From assembly GCF_003667825.1 (NCBI RefSeq), contig NZ_CP033043.1:5154501-5218500 (forward strand): a stretch of DNA of 64,000 nucleotides, given 5' to 3'. A program made the translations under genes and the position numbers. Of this stretch, positions 36,293 to 45,454 are shown in pieces (position 1 is the first letter of the stretch; the number at the start of each line of letters is the position of its first letter). This stretch comes from Metabacillus litoralis. GTDB lineage: Bacteria > Bacillota > Bacilli > Bacillales > Bacillaceae. The notes below the pieces were generated by a model. The model saw nothing but the letters and a program-made list of their open reading frames with translations. It was not told the DNA's origin and made no database searches.

Positions 36293-36940
36293 ATGTCAGA
36301 TAAAAATATAGAAAACGAACTTGGACTATTATTGAAGAAATTATTAAAAGAAAGATCGATTTCGATGAGAAAACTTAGTGAACTTACAGAAATTGACACA
36401 GCAACAATTTCGAGGATTGTTAATGGTAAACGGAAGGCAAAGCCTGAACATTTACAAAAGTTTTCTGAATGTTTTGGAGTACCTATCTCTGATTTTTTTA
36501 TTGCTGCAGGGTTCCAAAATGAAGAAAAAAAGGAACTAGATCAGCCAGATATCTTTATGTCTGTTGAGAATATTCAAAGCTTACTTGAGTCCTCTAATGT
36601 TATGGAGAACAAGTTTAGTATTGGTGAGGTTGAACAGCAATTAGCTAATTTTGAAAAATATGTGCAGACAGAAGAGGGGAAAGAAAATATTTTGGAGAGC
36701 TTTACTGATAAGCTGAAAAAAACTGGGAGCATTGGTCCCTTCATAAATCAACTAAAGGATTTGTATGAAAAATTCCGGTTTAAAAAGGGAACACCTAAGG
36801 AATTAGTCATGATTGGGAGTGCATTAATCTACTTTATTGTATCAGTGGATGTTATTCCGGATTATATTTTTCCGCTTGGATATATTGATGATGCAATGGC
36901 TATTCAGATCATCACAAACGTCCTAAAGATAAAGTCGTAA
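36293..36940 (+). CDS. Xre-type HTH regulator fused to DUF1232
   Basis: Residues about 10-65 form an Xre/Cro helix-turn-helix (MRKLSELTEIDTATISRIVNGK). The C-terminal part has GSALIYFIVSVDVIPDYIF, the DUF1232 (YkvA-like) motif with a membrane-inserting helix. ATG 36293 lies after GAAAGGAT; the longer frame starts inside the promoter. A DNA-binding domain joined to a membrane-type domain suggests a membrane-linked regulator. The LCP gene 121 bp downstream may be a target. Confidence 0.85.
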   Translation: MSDKNIENELGLLLKKLLKERSISMRKLSELTEIDTATISRIVNGKRKAKPEHLQKFSECFGVPISDFFIAAGFQNEEKKELDQPDIFMSVENIQSLLESSNVMENKFSIGEVEQQLANFEKYVQTEEGKENILESFTDKLKKTGSIGPFINQLKDLYEKFRFKKGTPKELVMIGSALIYFIVSVDVIPDYIFPLGYIDDAMAIQIITNVLKIKS

Positions 36941-37061
36941 GTATCGGTCCAAGAGATATAAAACGGATTGTTACTAGTAATGAATAATCGGTACTTTAAG
37001 TAATAACTTTTGATATTTTTTTACGTGTATTGGTGTAAAAACGCAGAAGTAGGTGTGAAAG

Positions 37062-37991
37062 ATGGAGAGGACTAGTCGAAGAAAGACGCGTAAGAGAGGG
37101 AAAAGGATATTTCTAATTATTTTTATTATATTGTTTGGTTGTGTAAGTGCTTATGCAACGTATCAATATAAACAAGGGCTTTCACTTGCTAGTGATGGGA
37201 AATTTCTCGAAGATGCTGAGCAAGTTTTTCATGGTGAAGATGTAAAGTTAGGAAAAATCAATGTACTCTTATTGGGGAGTGATTCCCGTGGTGAAGTAAA
37301 TGCTAGAACTGATACAATCATGATTGCCCAATATGATCAAAAGGCACACGAATCAAAGTTAATTTCTATTATGAGAGACATTTATGTAACGATACCAGGA
37401 CATGGTAAGCAAAAAATAAATGCTGCTTATGCATTTGGAGGACCAGAACTTCTTAGACAAACAATAAAAGAAAACTTTCAGATCGATATAAACTACTATG
37501 CTGTGGTTGATTTTGAGGGATTTTCTAAGATCGCAGATGTTCTAGCGCCAGGTGGGATTGAGGTAGATGTCCCTTATGAAATGTCTCATGGTATTGGGAT
37601 AACAATAGAGCCAGGGACACAAATTCTACATGGTAAAGAACTGCTAGGATATGTAAGGTTTAGGCATGACCGATTAAGTGATTTTGGTCGAGTTCAAAGG
37701 CAGCAAGAAATAATTGGAAAACTAAAAGAGGAATCTTTAAGCATTGGGACGATAATAAAGCTTCCGAAGCTTTTGGGTGTAATTGATCCTTATGTGGATA
37801 CGAATATGGATTCGATAACCTTGTTAATGTTAGGAAAAGACTTAATTAAAAATCAATCAAATGACTTAACAACATTACGAATTCCTGTGGACGGCTCCTA
37901 TACAAATGAGCGATATAATAATGTAGGTGCAGTTTTAAATATTGACCTTGAGGAAAATAAGTCTGCTATTGATCAATTTTTATCATCATAA
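37062..37991 (+). CDS. LytR-CpsA-Psr (LCP) cell-wall ligase
   Basis: The 309-residue protein has one N-terminal membrane anchor after a strongly basic stretch, then the extracellular LCP domain. LLGSDSRGEVNARTDTIMI and SIMRDIYVTIPGHGKQKINAAYAFGG carry the Asp and Arg residues that bind the pyrophosphate of the lipid substrate; RFRHDRLSDFGRVQRQQE is the second conserved block. LCP enzymes attach teichoic acids or other glycans to peptidoglycan. Which of TagT, TagU or TagV it equals is not clear. Confidence 0.9.
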   Translation: MERTSRRKTRKRGKRIFLIIFIILFGCVSAYATYQYKQGLSLASDGKFLEDAEQVFHGEDVKLGKINVLLLGSDSRGEVNARTDTIMIAQYDQKAHESKLISIMRDIYVTIPGHGKQKINAAYAFGGPELLRQTIKENFQIDINYYAVVDFEGFSKIADVLAPGGIEVDVPYEMSHGIGITIEPGTQILHGKELLGYVRFRHDRLSDFGRVQRQQEIIGKLKEESLSIGTIIKLPKLLGVIDPYVDTNMDSITLLMLGKDLIKNQSNDLTTLRIPVDGSYTNERYNNVGAVLNIDLEENKSAIDQFLSS

Positions 37992-38049
37992 GCAAATAGC
38001 TCGCGGTGTAGGCTATAAAGGAATTAGAAGATTCTGCAACTACATAAAA

Positions 38050-38081
38050 GGAGAGGAGCCAGAACTCCCTCGTTTTTTTAC
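38050..38081 (+). terminator. Terminator after the LCP gene
   Basis: GAGAGGAG and CTCCCTC pair with one mismatch around CCAGAA, followed by seven Ts. Confidence 0.7.
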
Positions 38082-38130
38082 ATATAGAACATGTTTGACT
38101 CTTAATTGTGTGTCAAACATGATATGGATT

Positions 38131-38856
38131 TTATTCGTTTGATTTTTTATACACCCTTCTCGCTAATTCCTCAAGAATATAAATAACTGGAATTTGAGTT
38201 GTAATATTTGAAGTATCATAAAATTCCTCAGTTACGTAGTAGGATACATTTTTATCTGATAGTTTGGCAATTGTCGATTGTTCGTTGTTGGTAATGCTTA
38301 GAATTTCACTATTTTTTTCTTTCAACTTGTGAATGTGAGGGATCGTATACTCGTTTTCTCCAGACACGGACAAAGCAATGGTAATACTGTTTGTTAAGTT
38401 AGCATGAATGGGCATGTACCAATCTTTTAAGTATGTAGAAAACTTTCCTAAGCTCGAGAAATATCTAGCGCCGTATTCGGCAAGTGTTCCTGAACTGCCT
38501 ATCCCAATGAAATATACATGGTTTGCTTGAAAAATAAAATCGGCGGCATCGTCTAGCTTAGATGTGAAATTATCATTTTGAGTACGCTCAAAAAACTCAG
38601 CTAACACATACTGGCCGCTTTTGATGGTTGTTTCTTTCTTTTCATCAATTAATAGCTTTAGTTTTACTTTAAACTCTGAAAAGCCTTCGCAATTTAACTT
38701 CCTGCAAAAACGCATGATGGTTGAAGTGGACACGTGTGTCTCATCAGCGAGGTCACGGATACGCATATAAATGACTTTTTCTTTATTATGCATAACGTAT
38801 TTGTAAACCAACATCTCTAGCTCATTGAATGTTGCAATTACCTCATTTGTAAACAA
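38131..38856 (-). CDS. RpiR/MurR-family regulator with SIS domain
   Basis: The N-terminal HTH (LADETHVSTSTIMRFCRKLNCEGFSEFK) and C-terminal SIS sugar-phosphate domain (VYFIGIGSSGTLAEYGARYF, then SVSGENEYT) define the family. I choose TTG 38856 because GGAGGGAG lies about 8 nt before it; ATG 38886 (ten codons earlier) has no ribosome site, yet gives the longer frame. No sugar-use genes are adjacent, so the effector and targets are unknown. A TATAAT lies just upstream at about 38890. Confidence 0.85.
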   Translation of the reverse strand: MFTNEVIATFNELEMLVYKYVMHNKEKVIYMRIRDLADETHVSTSTIMRFCRKLNCEGFSEFKVKLKLLIDEKKETTIKSGQYVLAEFFERTQNDNFTSKLDDAADFIFQANHVYFIGIGSSGTLAEYGARYFSSLGKFSTYLKDWYMPIHANLTNSITIALSVSGENEYTIPHIHKLKEKNSEILSITNNEQSTIAKLSDKNVSYYVTEEFYDTSNITTQIPVIYILEELARRVYKKSNE

Positions 38857-39084
38857 ATATTTCTCTCCCTCCATGTGAATTTTCATTAGCTATTATACTT
38901 CAAAAGAGAAACACAGTGTTATTTTTATGAAACAAATGTCTTTAGTTGAAAACAAATCTAACGCTTTCAAAACTATATTGAACTTGTTTGCCATGACACT
39001 TCGTTCCTTCTGATAAAGTAGGACAAAAGCTTGGATGAAGTACTTGAAGCGCATAAGAGTACTTACCAAAGTTTTTTCAGTTGT

Positions 39085-39116
39085 ATAAGAAAAGGCCTAT
39101 GCGCAAGCATAGGCCT
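39085..39116 (-). terminator. Terminator of the small YpzG-like gene
   Basis: AGGCCTATGC and GCATAGGCCT pair over 10 bp around a 4-nt loop; on the minus strand the stem is followed by TTTTCTT. Confidence 0.85.
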
Positions 39117-39149
39117 CTTAAATATCCCTATAGTTGATTGTCATTTATC

Positions 39150-39305
39150 CTAAAACATGCGATGTGCCTTTGCATTTCCTCTTGCTCTAATGGTATTTTG
39201 TGTAACTTGTGTTTCACCATTCACTTGAGAATTTAAATGCTTACGACTTGTCCATCTATGGTGAAATAACTGAGATTGTTGATCTAATTGATCTTTGTAG
39301 CTCAT
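39150..39305 (-). CDS. Small protein, YpzG-like
   Basis: ATG 39305 follows GAGGTGAT and gives 51 residues; the longer frame from 39341 starts before that site. The sequence is polar and basic. HHRWTSRKHLNSQVNGETQ recalls the YpzG-like family of small Bacillus proteins with a W-x3-KH-x-xSQVNGET pattern; this match is from memory. A terminator follows. Function unknown. Confidence 0.7.
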   Translation of the reverse strand: MSYKDQLDQQSQLFHHRWTSRKHLNSQVNGETQVTQNTIRARGNAKAHRMF

Positions 39306-39489
39306 TATTTTATCACCTCGTATTAGGATAATGATATTCAAGGGAATATCACTAGTTATGTTTCGCCAAACGAGAAGAAATTATGTATGAGTTATTATTT
39401 AAAACGAGCCTCTGGATAGGACAAGAAATAAAGCTAATAATATAAATGGGTTGAAAATTCCGTTTTTCTAAAGTGGTTACAGGATTTCT

Positions 39490-39527
39490 TTTATATAAAA
39501 AACATCAATTCTTGGAGGAATTGATGC
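39490..39527 (-). terminator. Terminator of the GbsR-like gene
   Basis: CATCAATTC and GAATTGATG pair over 9 bp; on the minus strand the stem is followed by TTTTTTATAT. Confidence 0.8.
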
Positions 39528-39601
39528 CTGTTCTTTCTTATTGTGGGCTTTTGGATTTTTCTATACTGTTTTTATAAAGTAATCAAAGAAAGTAATTAGT
39601 T

Positions 39602-40153
39602 CTACTCCTTGTGCTTCTCAATAGGAATAAAGTTCAAAATTTCCTTTGTTTCAAAGCTGTCAATGAGTCTATTTTGCCATTCGTAATATTCCATTCTCTC
39701 CTCGAGCTTTTTGACATCTTTTTGTGCATGCTCTCGGGTGTCTTCAGAAGTATCTGGATCAGCAATGAGTTCTTGTAGGTTAGCTATTGATTTTTCCATC
39801 GCACTGCTATTCGTCGTAATGGCCGTTCTCCATTTAATTGAAAAAAAGTCAAAAAAGCACTGATACCAATCTTCTTTGATTGTGTACAAATCCTTTCTTT
39901 CTCCTTTTACCCAGACCTTTTCCACCATATTTAAATCGAGTAAGCTTCTAACTGAATTACTCATACTTGTTTTACTCATTCCGAGTTCTTCCTTCATATC
40001 ATCAAGTGTAAGCGGTTTATCTGAAAAGAATAGGAGACCGTATAACCGCCCGGCAGAAGGGGTGATACCGTAAAGGTTCATATTTTGAGCAATTGCATCT
40101 ATAACCACATTTCGGGTTTTGTTTAATGATTCACTATCTTTCAAAAGATTCAC
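39602..40153 (-). CDS. GbsR/OpcR-like transcriptional regulator
   Basis: This 183-residue MarR-superfamily protein follows the GbsR family: AIAQNMNLYGITPSAGRLYGLLFF and KEELGMSKTSMSNSVRSL are characteristic. GbsR-type proteins sense choline and repress choline/betaine genes. Divergence from opuA suggests that it controls this operon. The start is uncertain: GTG 40153 abuts AGGAT, and TTG 40144 is an alternative. The C-terminal half is a charged helix likely involved in dimer contact. Confidence 0.87.
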   Translation of the reverse strand: MNLLKDSESLNKTRNVVIDAIAQNMNLYGITPSAGRLYGLLFFSDKPLTLDDMKEELGMSKTSMSNSVRSLLDLNMVEKVWVKGERKDLYTIKEDWYQCFFDFFSIKWRTAITTNSSAMEKSIANLQELIADPDTSEDTREHAQKDVKKLEERMEYYEWQNRLIDSFETKEILNFIPIEKHKE

Positions 40154-40265
40154 ATCCTAAAATGTTTTTATTCATATTTTAATTCTACACTACCCATTAA
40201 TAAATAAAATGTAAAGGGTTCCTTTACAGAACAATAGGGAGTATTTTGGAGTAATTATAAGCAAT

Positions 40266-40362
40266 CTGTATGTGTAGTACATACAGTTATTTCTGTACGT
40301 ACTATACATACAATAAACATAATATATACTGTTTGAACTATACTGAATGTTCAGTTTATAAT
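40266..40362 (+). promoter_or_regulatory. opuA promoter with tandem dyads
   Basis: CTGTATGT-GTAGT-ACATACAG (40266-40286) is a perfect dyad with 8-bp arms. A degenerate copy CTGTACGT-ACTAT-ACATACAA lies at 40293-40313, 27 bp on. A promoter follows: -35 TTGAAC 40333-40338 and -10 TATAAT 40357-40362 with an 18-bp spacer that contains the dyad ACTGAA-TG-TTCAGT (40342-40355). The dyads lie between gbsR-like and opuA genes and are probable operators of that regulator. Confidence 0.7.
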
Positions 40363-40400
40363 TAAGAAGTCCTAAGAGACAGATAAAAAGAGGTGAAAGA

Positions 40401-41642
40401 ATGGAAGAAAATAGTATAAAGATTAAGGTCAATGAGGTTACGAAGATCTTTGGTAAATCTTCAAAAAAGGCTTTGCAATTAGTTAAAGAAGGAAAATCAA
40501 AGGAACAAATTTTAAAGGAAACAGGTTCAACAGTTGGAGTTAACCGAGCATCCTTTGAAGTAAAATCAGGTGAGATCTTCGTCATTATGGGGTTATCAGG
40601 AAGTGGTAAATCTACCTTAGTTCGATTGCTTAACCGACTGATTGAACCAACATTAGGTCAGGTTCAAATTGACGGTAAAGATGTCGTCAAGATGAATAAG
40701 GAAGAATTAAGAGAAGTACGAAGAAAGAAAATCAGTATGGTTTTTCAGAAGTTTGCGTTATTTCCACATAAAACAGTCCTTGAAAACACAGAATACGGAT
40801 TAGAAATTCAAGGTGTAGTCAAGGAAGAAAGAAGTGAAAAAGCCTTAGAGGCACTTGAATTAGTTGGATTAAAGGGCTATGAAAATCAATACCCTAGTCA
40901 ACTAAGTGGTGGAATGCAGCAACGTGTTGGACTGGCGAGAGCACTGGCAAATGATCCTGATGTGCTTTTAATGGATGAAGCTTTTAGCGCATTGGATCCA
41001 TTGATTCGAAAAGACATGCAGGATGAGTTGCTAGAGTTACAATCTAATATGGAAAAGACAATTGTCTTTATTACCCATGATTTAGATGAGGCCCTTCGTA
41101 TCGGCGACAGAATTGCCCTTATGAAGGATGGTAACATCGTACAAATAGGAACACCTGAAGAAATATTAATGAGTCCTTCCAACGAATACGTCGAGAGATT
41201 CGTAGAAGACGTTGATCTTTCTAAGGTACTAACAGCACAACATGTTATGAAGCGGGCAGAAACTGTTCAAATCGATAAGGGTCCACGTGTAGCCCTTAAA
41301 TTAATGAAGACTTTAGGGATTTCATCTATTTATGTTGTAGATAAACAGCAGAAACTTCTTGGTGTGATTACAGCAAATGATGCATCAAAAGCGGCTGAAC
41401 AAAATCAATCAATAGAATCCTTCCTAGAAAAAGACATAACGGTTGTTGAAACGGAAACGTTACTAATTGATTTGTTTGAAAAGGTTTCAACTGCAACCAT
41501 TCCTGTTGCGGTTACTGATGAAAAAAATCGCTTAAAAGGAATCCTGATTAAGGGTGCTGTAATTGGTGCACTAACAGGTAACGAACAATATATCAATGAG
41601 GTTGTTGAACCTGAAGCACCCCATGCTAAGGAGGTGATGTAA
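40401..41642 (+). CDS. opuAA: Glycine betaine ABC transporter ATPase OpuAA
   Basis: The 413-residue ATPase has an N-terminal extension typical of OpuAA/ProV, Walker A (MGLSGSGKST), signature (LSGGMQQRVGLARAL), Walker B (LLMDEAFSALD) and switch His (FITHDLDEA). Two CBS domains fill residues about 285-405 and sense ionic strength or cyclic-di-AMP in this family. It drives betaine uptake with OpuAB and OpuAC. The ATG follows AAGAGGTG. Confidence 0.95.
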   Translation: MEENSIKIKVNEVTKIFGKSSKKALQLVKEGKSKEQILKETGSTVGVNRASFEVKSGEIFVIMGLSGSGKSTLVRLLNRLIEPTLGQVQIDGKDVVKMNKEELREVRRKKISMVFQKFALFPHKTVLENTEYGLEIQGVVKEERSEKALEALELVGLKGYENQYPSQLSGGMQQRVGLARALANDPDVLLMDEAFSALDPLIRKDMQDELLELQSNMEKTIVFITHDLDEALRIGDRIALMKDGNIVQIGTPEEILMSPSNEYVERFVEDVDLSKVLTAQHVMKRAETVQIDKGPRVALKLMKTLGISSIYVVDKQQKLLGVITANDASKAAEQNQSIESFLEKDITVVETETLLIDLFEKVSTATIPVAVTDEKNRLKGILIKGAVIGALTGNEQYINEVVEPEAPHAKEVM

Positions 41643-41643
41643 G

Positions 41644-42492
41644 ATGGAAGGACTTTTACCGAAGCTTCCCTTAGCTGATTGGATTGATGCTTTAGTTGAT
41701 TGGATGACAAATACCTTTGGTGGTTTATTTGATGGTATTTCTACTGGGGTAGACTTTTTTGTTGAAGGTATTGTTGCAGGATTAGGCTTTATTCCTTCTA
41801 TTATATTAATTATTCTTTTGAGTTTACTAGCTTGGAAGGTTTGTAATATAAGAATTGCATTATTTGCATTACTAGGCTTATTTCTTATTGATAATTTAGG
41901 GTACTGGGAAGAAATGTTAGAAACACTCGCTCTTGTTTTAACAGCAGTGCTGATTTCTGTTGTGATTGGAATTCCAGTTGGTATATGGGCATCACAGAGT
42001 GAAAGGGTAAGACAATTCGTTACACCGATCCTTGATTTGATGCAGACGATGCCAGCTTTCGTTTATTTACTACCAGCCATCTTTTTCTTCAGTATAGGCG
42101 TAGTCCCAGGGGTTGTGGCATCTGTTATTTTCGCGATGCCGCCAACAATTCGTTTAACGGTCCTCGGAATCAAGCAGGTACCAGCAGATTTAATTGAAGC
42201 AACAGAAGCATTTGGTTCTACAACGAAGCAAAGACTCTTAAAGGTGCAACTGCCATTGGCCATGCCAACAATTATGGCCGGGATTAATCAAAGTATCATG
42301 CTAGCTTTATCGATGGTTGTTATCGCATCCATGGTTGGTGCTCCAGGGCTTGGTACAGAGGTTTATCGTGCTGTTACACAAATAAAAACAGGTGTAGGGT
42401 TTGAAGCTGGTTTGGCAATAGTTGTTATTGCTATTTTGCTAGACCGCATCACTCAAAATATAGGTAAGAAAAAAGAAGGGGGAACAGTTTAA
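41644..42492 (+). CDS. opuAB: Glycine betaine ABC permease OpuAB
   Basis: The 282-residue permease has about seven membrane helices. LLPAIFFFSIGVVPGVVASVIFAM and the EAA-like loop LIEATEAFGSTTKQRLLKVQLPLA are typical of ProW/OpuAB. The start follows the opuAA stop by one base, and the stop overlaps the opuAC start, so the three genes are translationally linked. Confidence 0.95.
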   Translation: MEGLLPKLPLADWIDALVDWMTNTFGGLFDGISTGVDFFVEGIVAGLGFIPSIILIILLSLLAWKVCNIRIALFALLGLFLIDNLGYWEEMLETLALVLTAVLISVVIGIPVGIWASQSERVRQFVTPILDLMQTMPAFVYLLPAIFFFSIGVVPGVVASVIFAMPPTIRLTVLGIKQVPADLIEATEAFGSTTKQRLLKVQLPLAMPTIMAGINQSIMLALSMVVIASMVGAPGLGTEVYRAVTQIKTGVGFEAGLAIVVIAILLDRITQNIGKKKEGGTV

Positions 42493-43403
42493 TGTTTAAA
42501 AAATTACTAGGAGTTACATCGGCATTAACACTAACGCTAGGTTTAGCAGCGTGTGGAGGAAATGAAACGAGTGGATCAGAATCTTCAGAGTCAGAAGGTT
42601 CAACAGCATCGGTAGGGGAACAAGTAGACTATGAGATTGTGGGTATTGATCCAGGTGCGGGACTTATGAAATTGACTATTAATGATGTATTACCTGAATA
42701 TGGTTTAGATGATTGGGAAGTAGTAGAGGGTTCAGGTGCGGCTATGACTGCAGCTTTGAAAAAAGCATACGATAATGAGGAGCCAATTATCGTTACAGGC
42801 TGGAGCCCACACTGGAAATTTGCAAGCTATGACTTAAAATACTTAGAAGATCCAAAAGGTATTTATGGTGGAGCTGAAGATGTTAACACAATTGTTCGTC
42901 TTGGGTTAAAAGAAGACCAACCTGATGCATATAAGCTTCTTGATCAATTTAACTGGGAACCAGAACATATTGAAACAGTGATGAATTTAATTCAAGAAGG
43001 CAACGAACCGGCTGAAGCAGCTGAACAATGGGTAAGCGAAAATGAAGAGTTAGTTAGCTCATGGACGGAAGGGGTTAACGAGGTTGACGGTGAAGAGTTA
43101 AAGCTTCTTTATGTAGCATGGGATGACGTAATCGCAGGATCACATGTTGTTGAAAATGTCTTAGAAAGTGTTGGATACGAAGTAGAGTTAGTTCAAGTTG
43201 ATGCAGGTCCAATGTGGGCTGGTATTGCTGACGGAAGTGGAGATGCAATGGTAGGTGCATGGCTACCAACGACTCACGCAGATTATTATGCTGAGTACGA
43301 AGGTAAGTTTGAAGACCTAGGTGCAAACCTTTCTGGAACAAAGCTAGGGTTAGTTGTACCTGCATATATGGATATTGATTCAATTGAAGATTTAAAAGAA
43401 TAA
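42492..43403 (+). CDS. opuAC: Glycine betaine-binding lipoprotein OpuAC
   Basis: The 303-residue protein has a lipoprotein signal ending GLAAC and a Ser/Glu-rich linker. Tryptophans that build the betaine cage are recognisable in TGWSPHWKF, AGPMWAGI and VGAWLPTTHADYY. It captures betaine (or proline betaine) at the cell surface and hands it to OpuAB. A terminator follows. Confidence 0.94.
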   Translation: MFKKLLGVTSALTLTLGLAACGGNETSGSESSESEGSTASVGEQVDYEIVGIDPGAGLMKLTINDVLPEYGLDDWEVVEGSGAAMTAALKKAYDNEEPIIVTGWSPHWKFASYDLKYLEDPKGIYGGAEDVNTIVRLGLKEDQPDAYKLLDQFNWEPEHIETVMNLIQEGNEPAEAAEQWVSENEELVSSWTEGVNEVDGEELKLLYVAWDDVIAGSHVVENVLESVGYEVELVQVDAGPMWAGIADGSGDAMVGAWLPTTHADYYAEYEGKFEDLGANLSGTKLGLVVPAYMDIDSIEDLKE

Positions 43404-43420
43404 AAACTAACGATTAAGAA

Positions 43421-43450
43421 GGAAGCACTCATATTTGGGTGCTTCTTTTC
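43421..43450 (+). terminator. Terminator of opuA operon
   Basis: GAAGCAC and GTGCTTC pair with T-rich continuation TTTTCC. Confidence 0.85.
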
Positions 43451-43576
43451 CATTTGAAAGTGTTCATTTATCTAAGAGAAAGTTGAGATATAAGTGGTTG
43501 TATAGTCAGGTTAATATGGTATTTTTAAAAATATTTGGAAATAGTAAGAAGGGATGCTGCTCCTTAATAAACCTTT

Positions 43577-43626
43577 TGTAAATTTAATGTAAAGATTTGA
43601 TTAATATATTGTAAATTTAGTGTTAA
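43577..43626 (+). promoter_or_regulatory. PhoP box
   Basis: TGTAAA at 43577 and 43588, TGTAAA at 43610 and TGTTAA at 43621 all lie on one 11-bp grid; the missing grid position (43599, GATTAA) is degenerate. TT(A/C)ACA repeats, here on the opposite strand, with 11-bp phasing are the known PhoP~P binding pattern of Bacillus. The box lies 80-130 bp before the Na/Pi cotransporter gene, so phosphate-starvation control is likely. Confidence 0.8.
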
Positions 43627-43704
43627 GTTATTTTCAACTTATATTTACATTGTTAATATATATGAGTATTTTTATTAATTTTTACTATATAGGAGTGACA
43701 TCAA

Positions 43705-45339
43705 TTGGAGATTAACTATCAGGAAATGCTCTTTCAGTTTTTAGGAGGACTTGGAATTTTCCTTTTCGGAATAAAGTACATGGGAGACGGATTGCAGTCA
43801 GCTGCAGGAGATCGTTTAAAAGATATACTTGACCGTTTCACTACAAATCCTTTTATGGGTGTGTTAGCTGGTTTACTTGTAACAGTTCTAATTCAATCTA
43901 GCTCTGGAACAACGGCTTTAACTGTTGGATTAGTAAGTGCTGGATTTATGACTTTAAGACAAGCAATAGGTGTCATTATGGGGGCAAATATTGGGACAAC
44001 CGTAACAGCCTTTATCATCGGTATTGATGTTGGTGCCTATGCTTTACCTATCATTTCTCTTGGTGCATTTTGTATTTTCTTCTTTAAAAAGAAGGGAATT
44101 ACTTCGTTTGGACAAGTTGCTTTTGGCTTTGGAGCCCTCTTCTTTGGTTTAGAATTGATGAGTGGAGGAATGAAACCATTAAGGTCACTAGAAGCTTTTC
44201 ATGATTTAACAGTAAGTATGGCTAGTAATCCAATTTTAGGTGTCCTAGTTGGTACCATCTTTACAGTTATTGTTCAGAGTTCAAGTGCAACAATTGGTAT
44301 TTTACAGGAATTATTCTCACAGGATGCAATTAGTTTAAATGCTGCTTTACCTGTTTTATTTGGAGATAATATTGGGACTACGATCACAGCAGTACTTGCA
44401 TCTCTTGGGGCTTCAATTGCTGCGAGAAGAGCTGCATTTGTGCACGTTTTATTCAACCTGATAGGAACTGTAATCTTTTTAATTCTATTAATTCCTTTCA
44501 CATATTTAATTACTTATTTACAAGATACATTAAGTTTAAATCCAGCGATGACAATTGCTTTTGCTCATGGAACATTCAATATATCGAATACAATTATTCA
44601 GTTTCCATTTATTTTTGCTTTAGCATGGTTAGTAACAAAATTAATTCCTGGTGAAGATAAATATATTGATACGAAGCCGCAACATTTAAACCCAACCTTG
44701 ATTGAACATTCACCATCTATTGCTCTAGGACAAGCTAAGGAAGAGTTAAAAAGAATGGGAGAGTTTACAGTTAATGGTCTTGGTGAGGCATTTCAATATT
44801 TAAATCTAGGTGAGAAGAAACATGCTGAGAATGCTCTTCAATATGAAACAGGAATCAACAATCTAGATAAAAAAATCACAAGTTATTTACTTGAAATATC
44901 AGCAAAACCTCTTTCAGTCAAAGAAAGAGATGAATTTTCAAACATAGCCGATTCTATAAGAGATATGGAACGAATTGGTGATCACATGGAAAACATCGTT
45001 GAGCTTGTTGATTTTAAAATTAACAAAAAAGTGAACCTATCTAACGATGCAACAAATGAATTAAAGGACATGTATGAATTCACGTTAGTAACGTTGGAAA
45101 CGGCTTATACAGCATTCTTTGAAAATGATGTAGAAAAGGCTAAAGAGGTATTATCTCGTGAAAATGAGATAGACAAGATGGAGAGAGTTCTTAGAAAAAA
45201 ACACATTATGAGATTAAACGAAAGACAATGCTCCGGTGATGCTGGGATAGTGTTCGTTGATATAATAAGCAACTTAGAAAGAATTGCGGATCATTCAGTT
45301 AATATAGCAGAGACTATTTTAACTGTTGAATCGAACTAA
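43705..45339 (+). CDS. Na/Pi cotransporter family protein with PhoU-like domain
   Basis: The 544-residue protein has the two inverted repeats of the NptA/PNaS family, each with the QSSS motif (VLIQSSSGTTA and VIVQSSSATIG) and the GANIGTT/GDNIGTT partner segments that bind sodium and phosphate. The C-terminal 200 residues form a PhoU-like helical domain. It imports phosphate with sodium. TTG 43705 follows AGGAGTGA. The upstream PhoP box fits this role. Confidence 0.92.
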   Translation: MEINYQEMLFQFLGGLGIFLFGIKYMGDGLQSAAGDRLKDILDRFTTNPFMGVLAGLLVTVLIQSSSGTTALTVGLVSAGFMTLRQAIGVIMGANIGTTVTAFIIGIDVGAYALPIISLGAFCIFFFKKKGITSFGQVAFGFGALFFGLELMSGGMKPLRSLEAFHDLTVSMASNPILGVLVGTIFTVIVQSSSATIGILQELFSQDAISLNAALPVLFGDNIGTTITAVLASLGASIAARRAAFVHVLFNLIGTVIFLILLIPFTYLITYLQDTLSLNPAMTIAFAHGTFNISNTIIQFPFIFALAWLVTKLIPGEDKYIDTKPQHLNPTLIEHSPSIALGQAKEELKRMGEFTVNGLGEAFQYLNLGEKKHAENALQYETGINNLDKKITSYLLEISAKPLSVKERDEFSNIADSIRDMERIGDHMENIVELVDFKINKKVNLSNDATNELKDMYEFTLVTLETAYTAFFENDVEKAKEVLSRENEIDKMERVLRKKHIMRLNERQCSGDAGIVFVDIISNLERIADHSVNIAETILTVESN

Positions 45340-45357
45340 ATAACCATTAATACCCTG

Positions 45358-45394
45358 AAATAGGCTGATTCAAACTGAATCAGCCTATTTTGTG
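45358..45394. terminator. Two-way terminator
   Basis: AATAGGCTGATTCA and its complement TGAATCAGCCTATT form a 14-bp stem around a short loop; T-rich on the plus side. It lies between convergent genes. Confidence 0.85.
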
Positions 45395-45454
45395 TTTAAG
45401 AAAAATAAATAAAGTTTGCGAAGAATAGTATATGTAGCACCGTTAATCTGAGTA

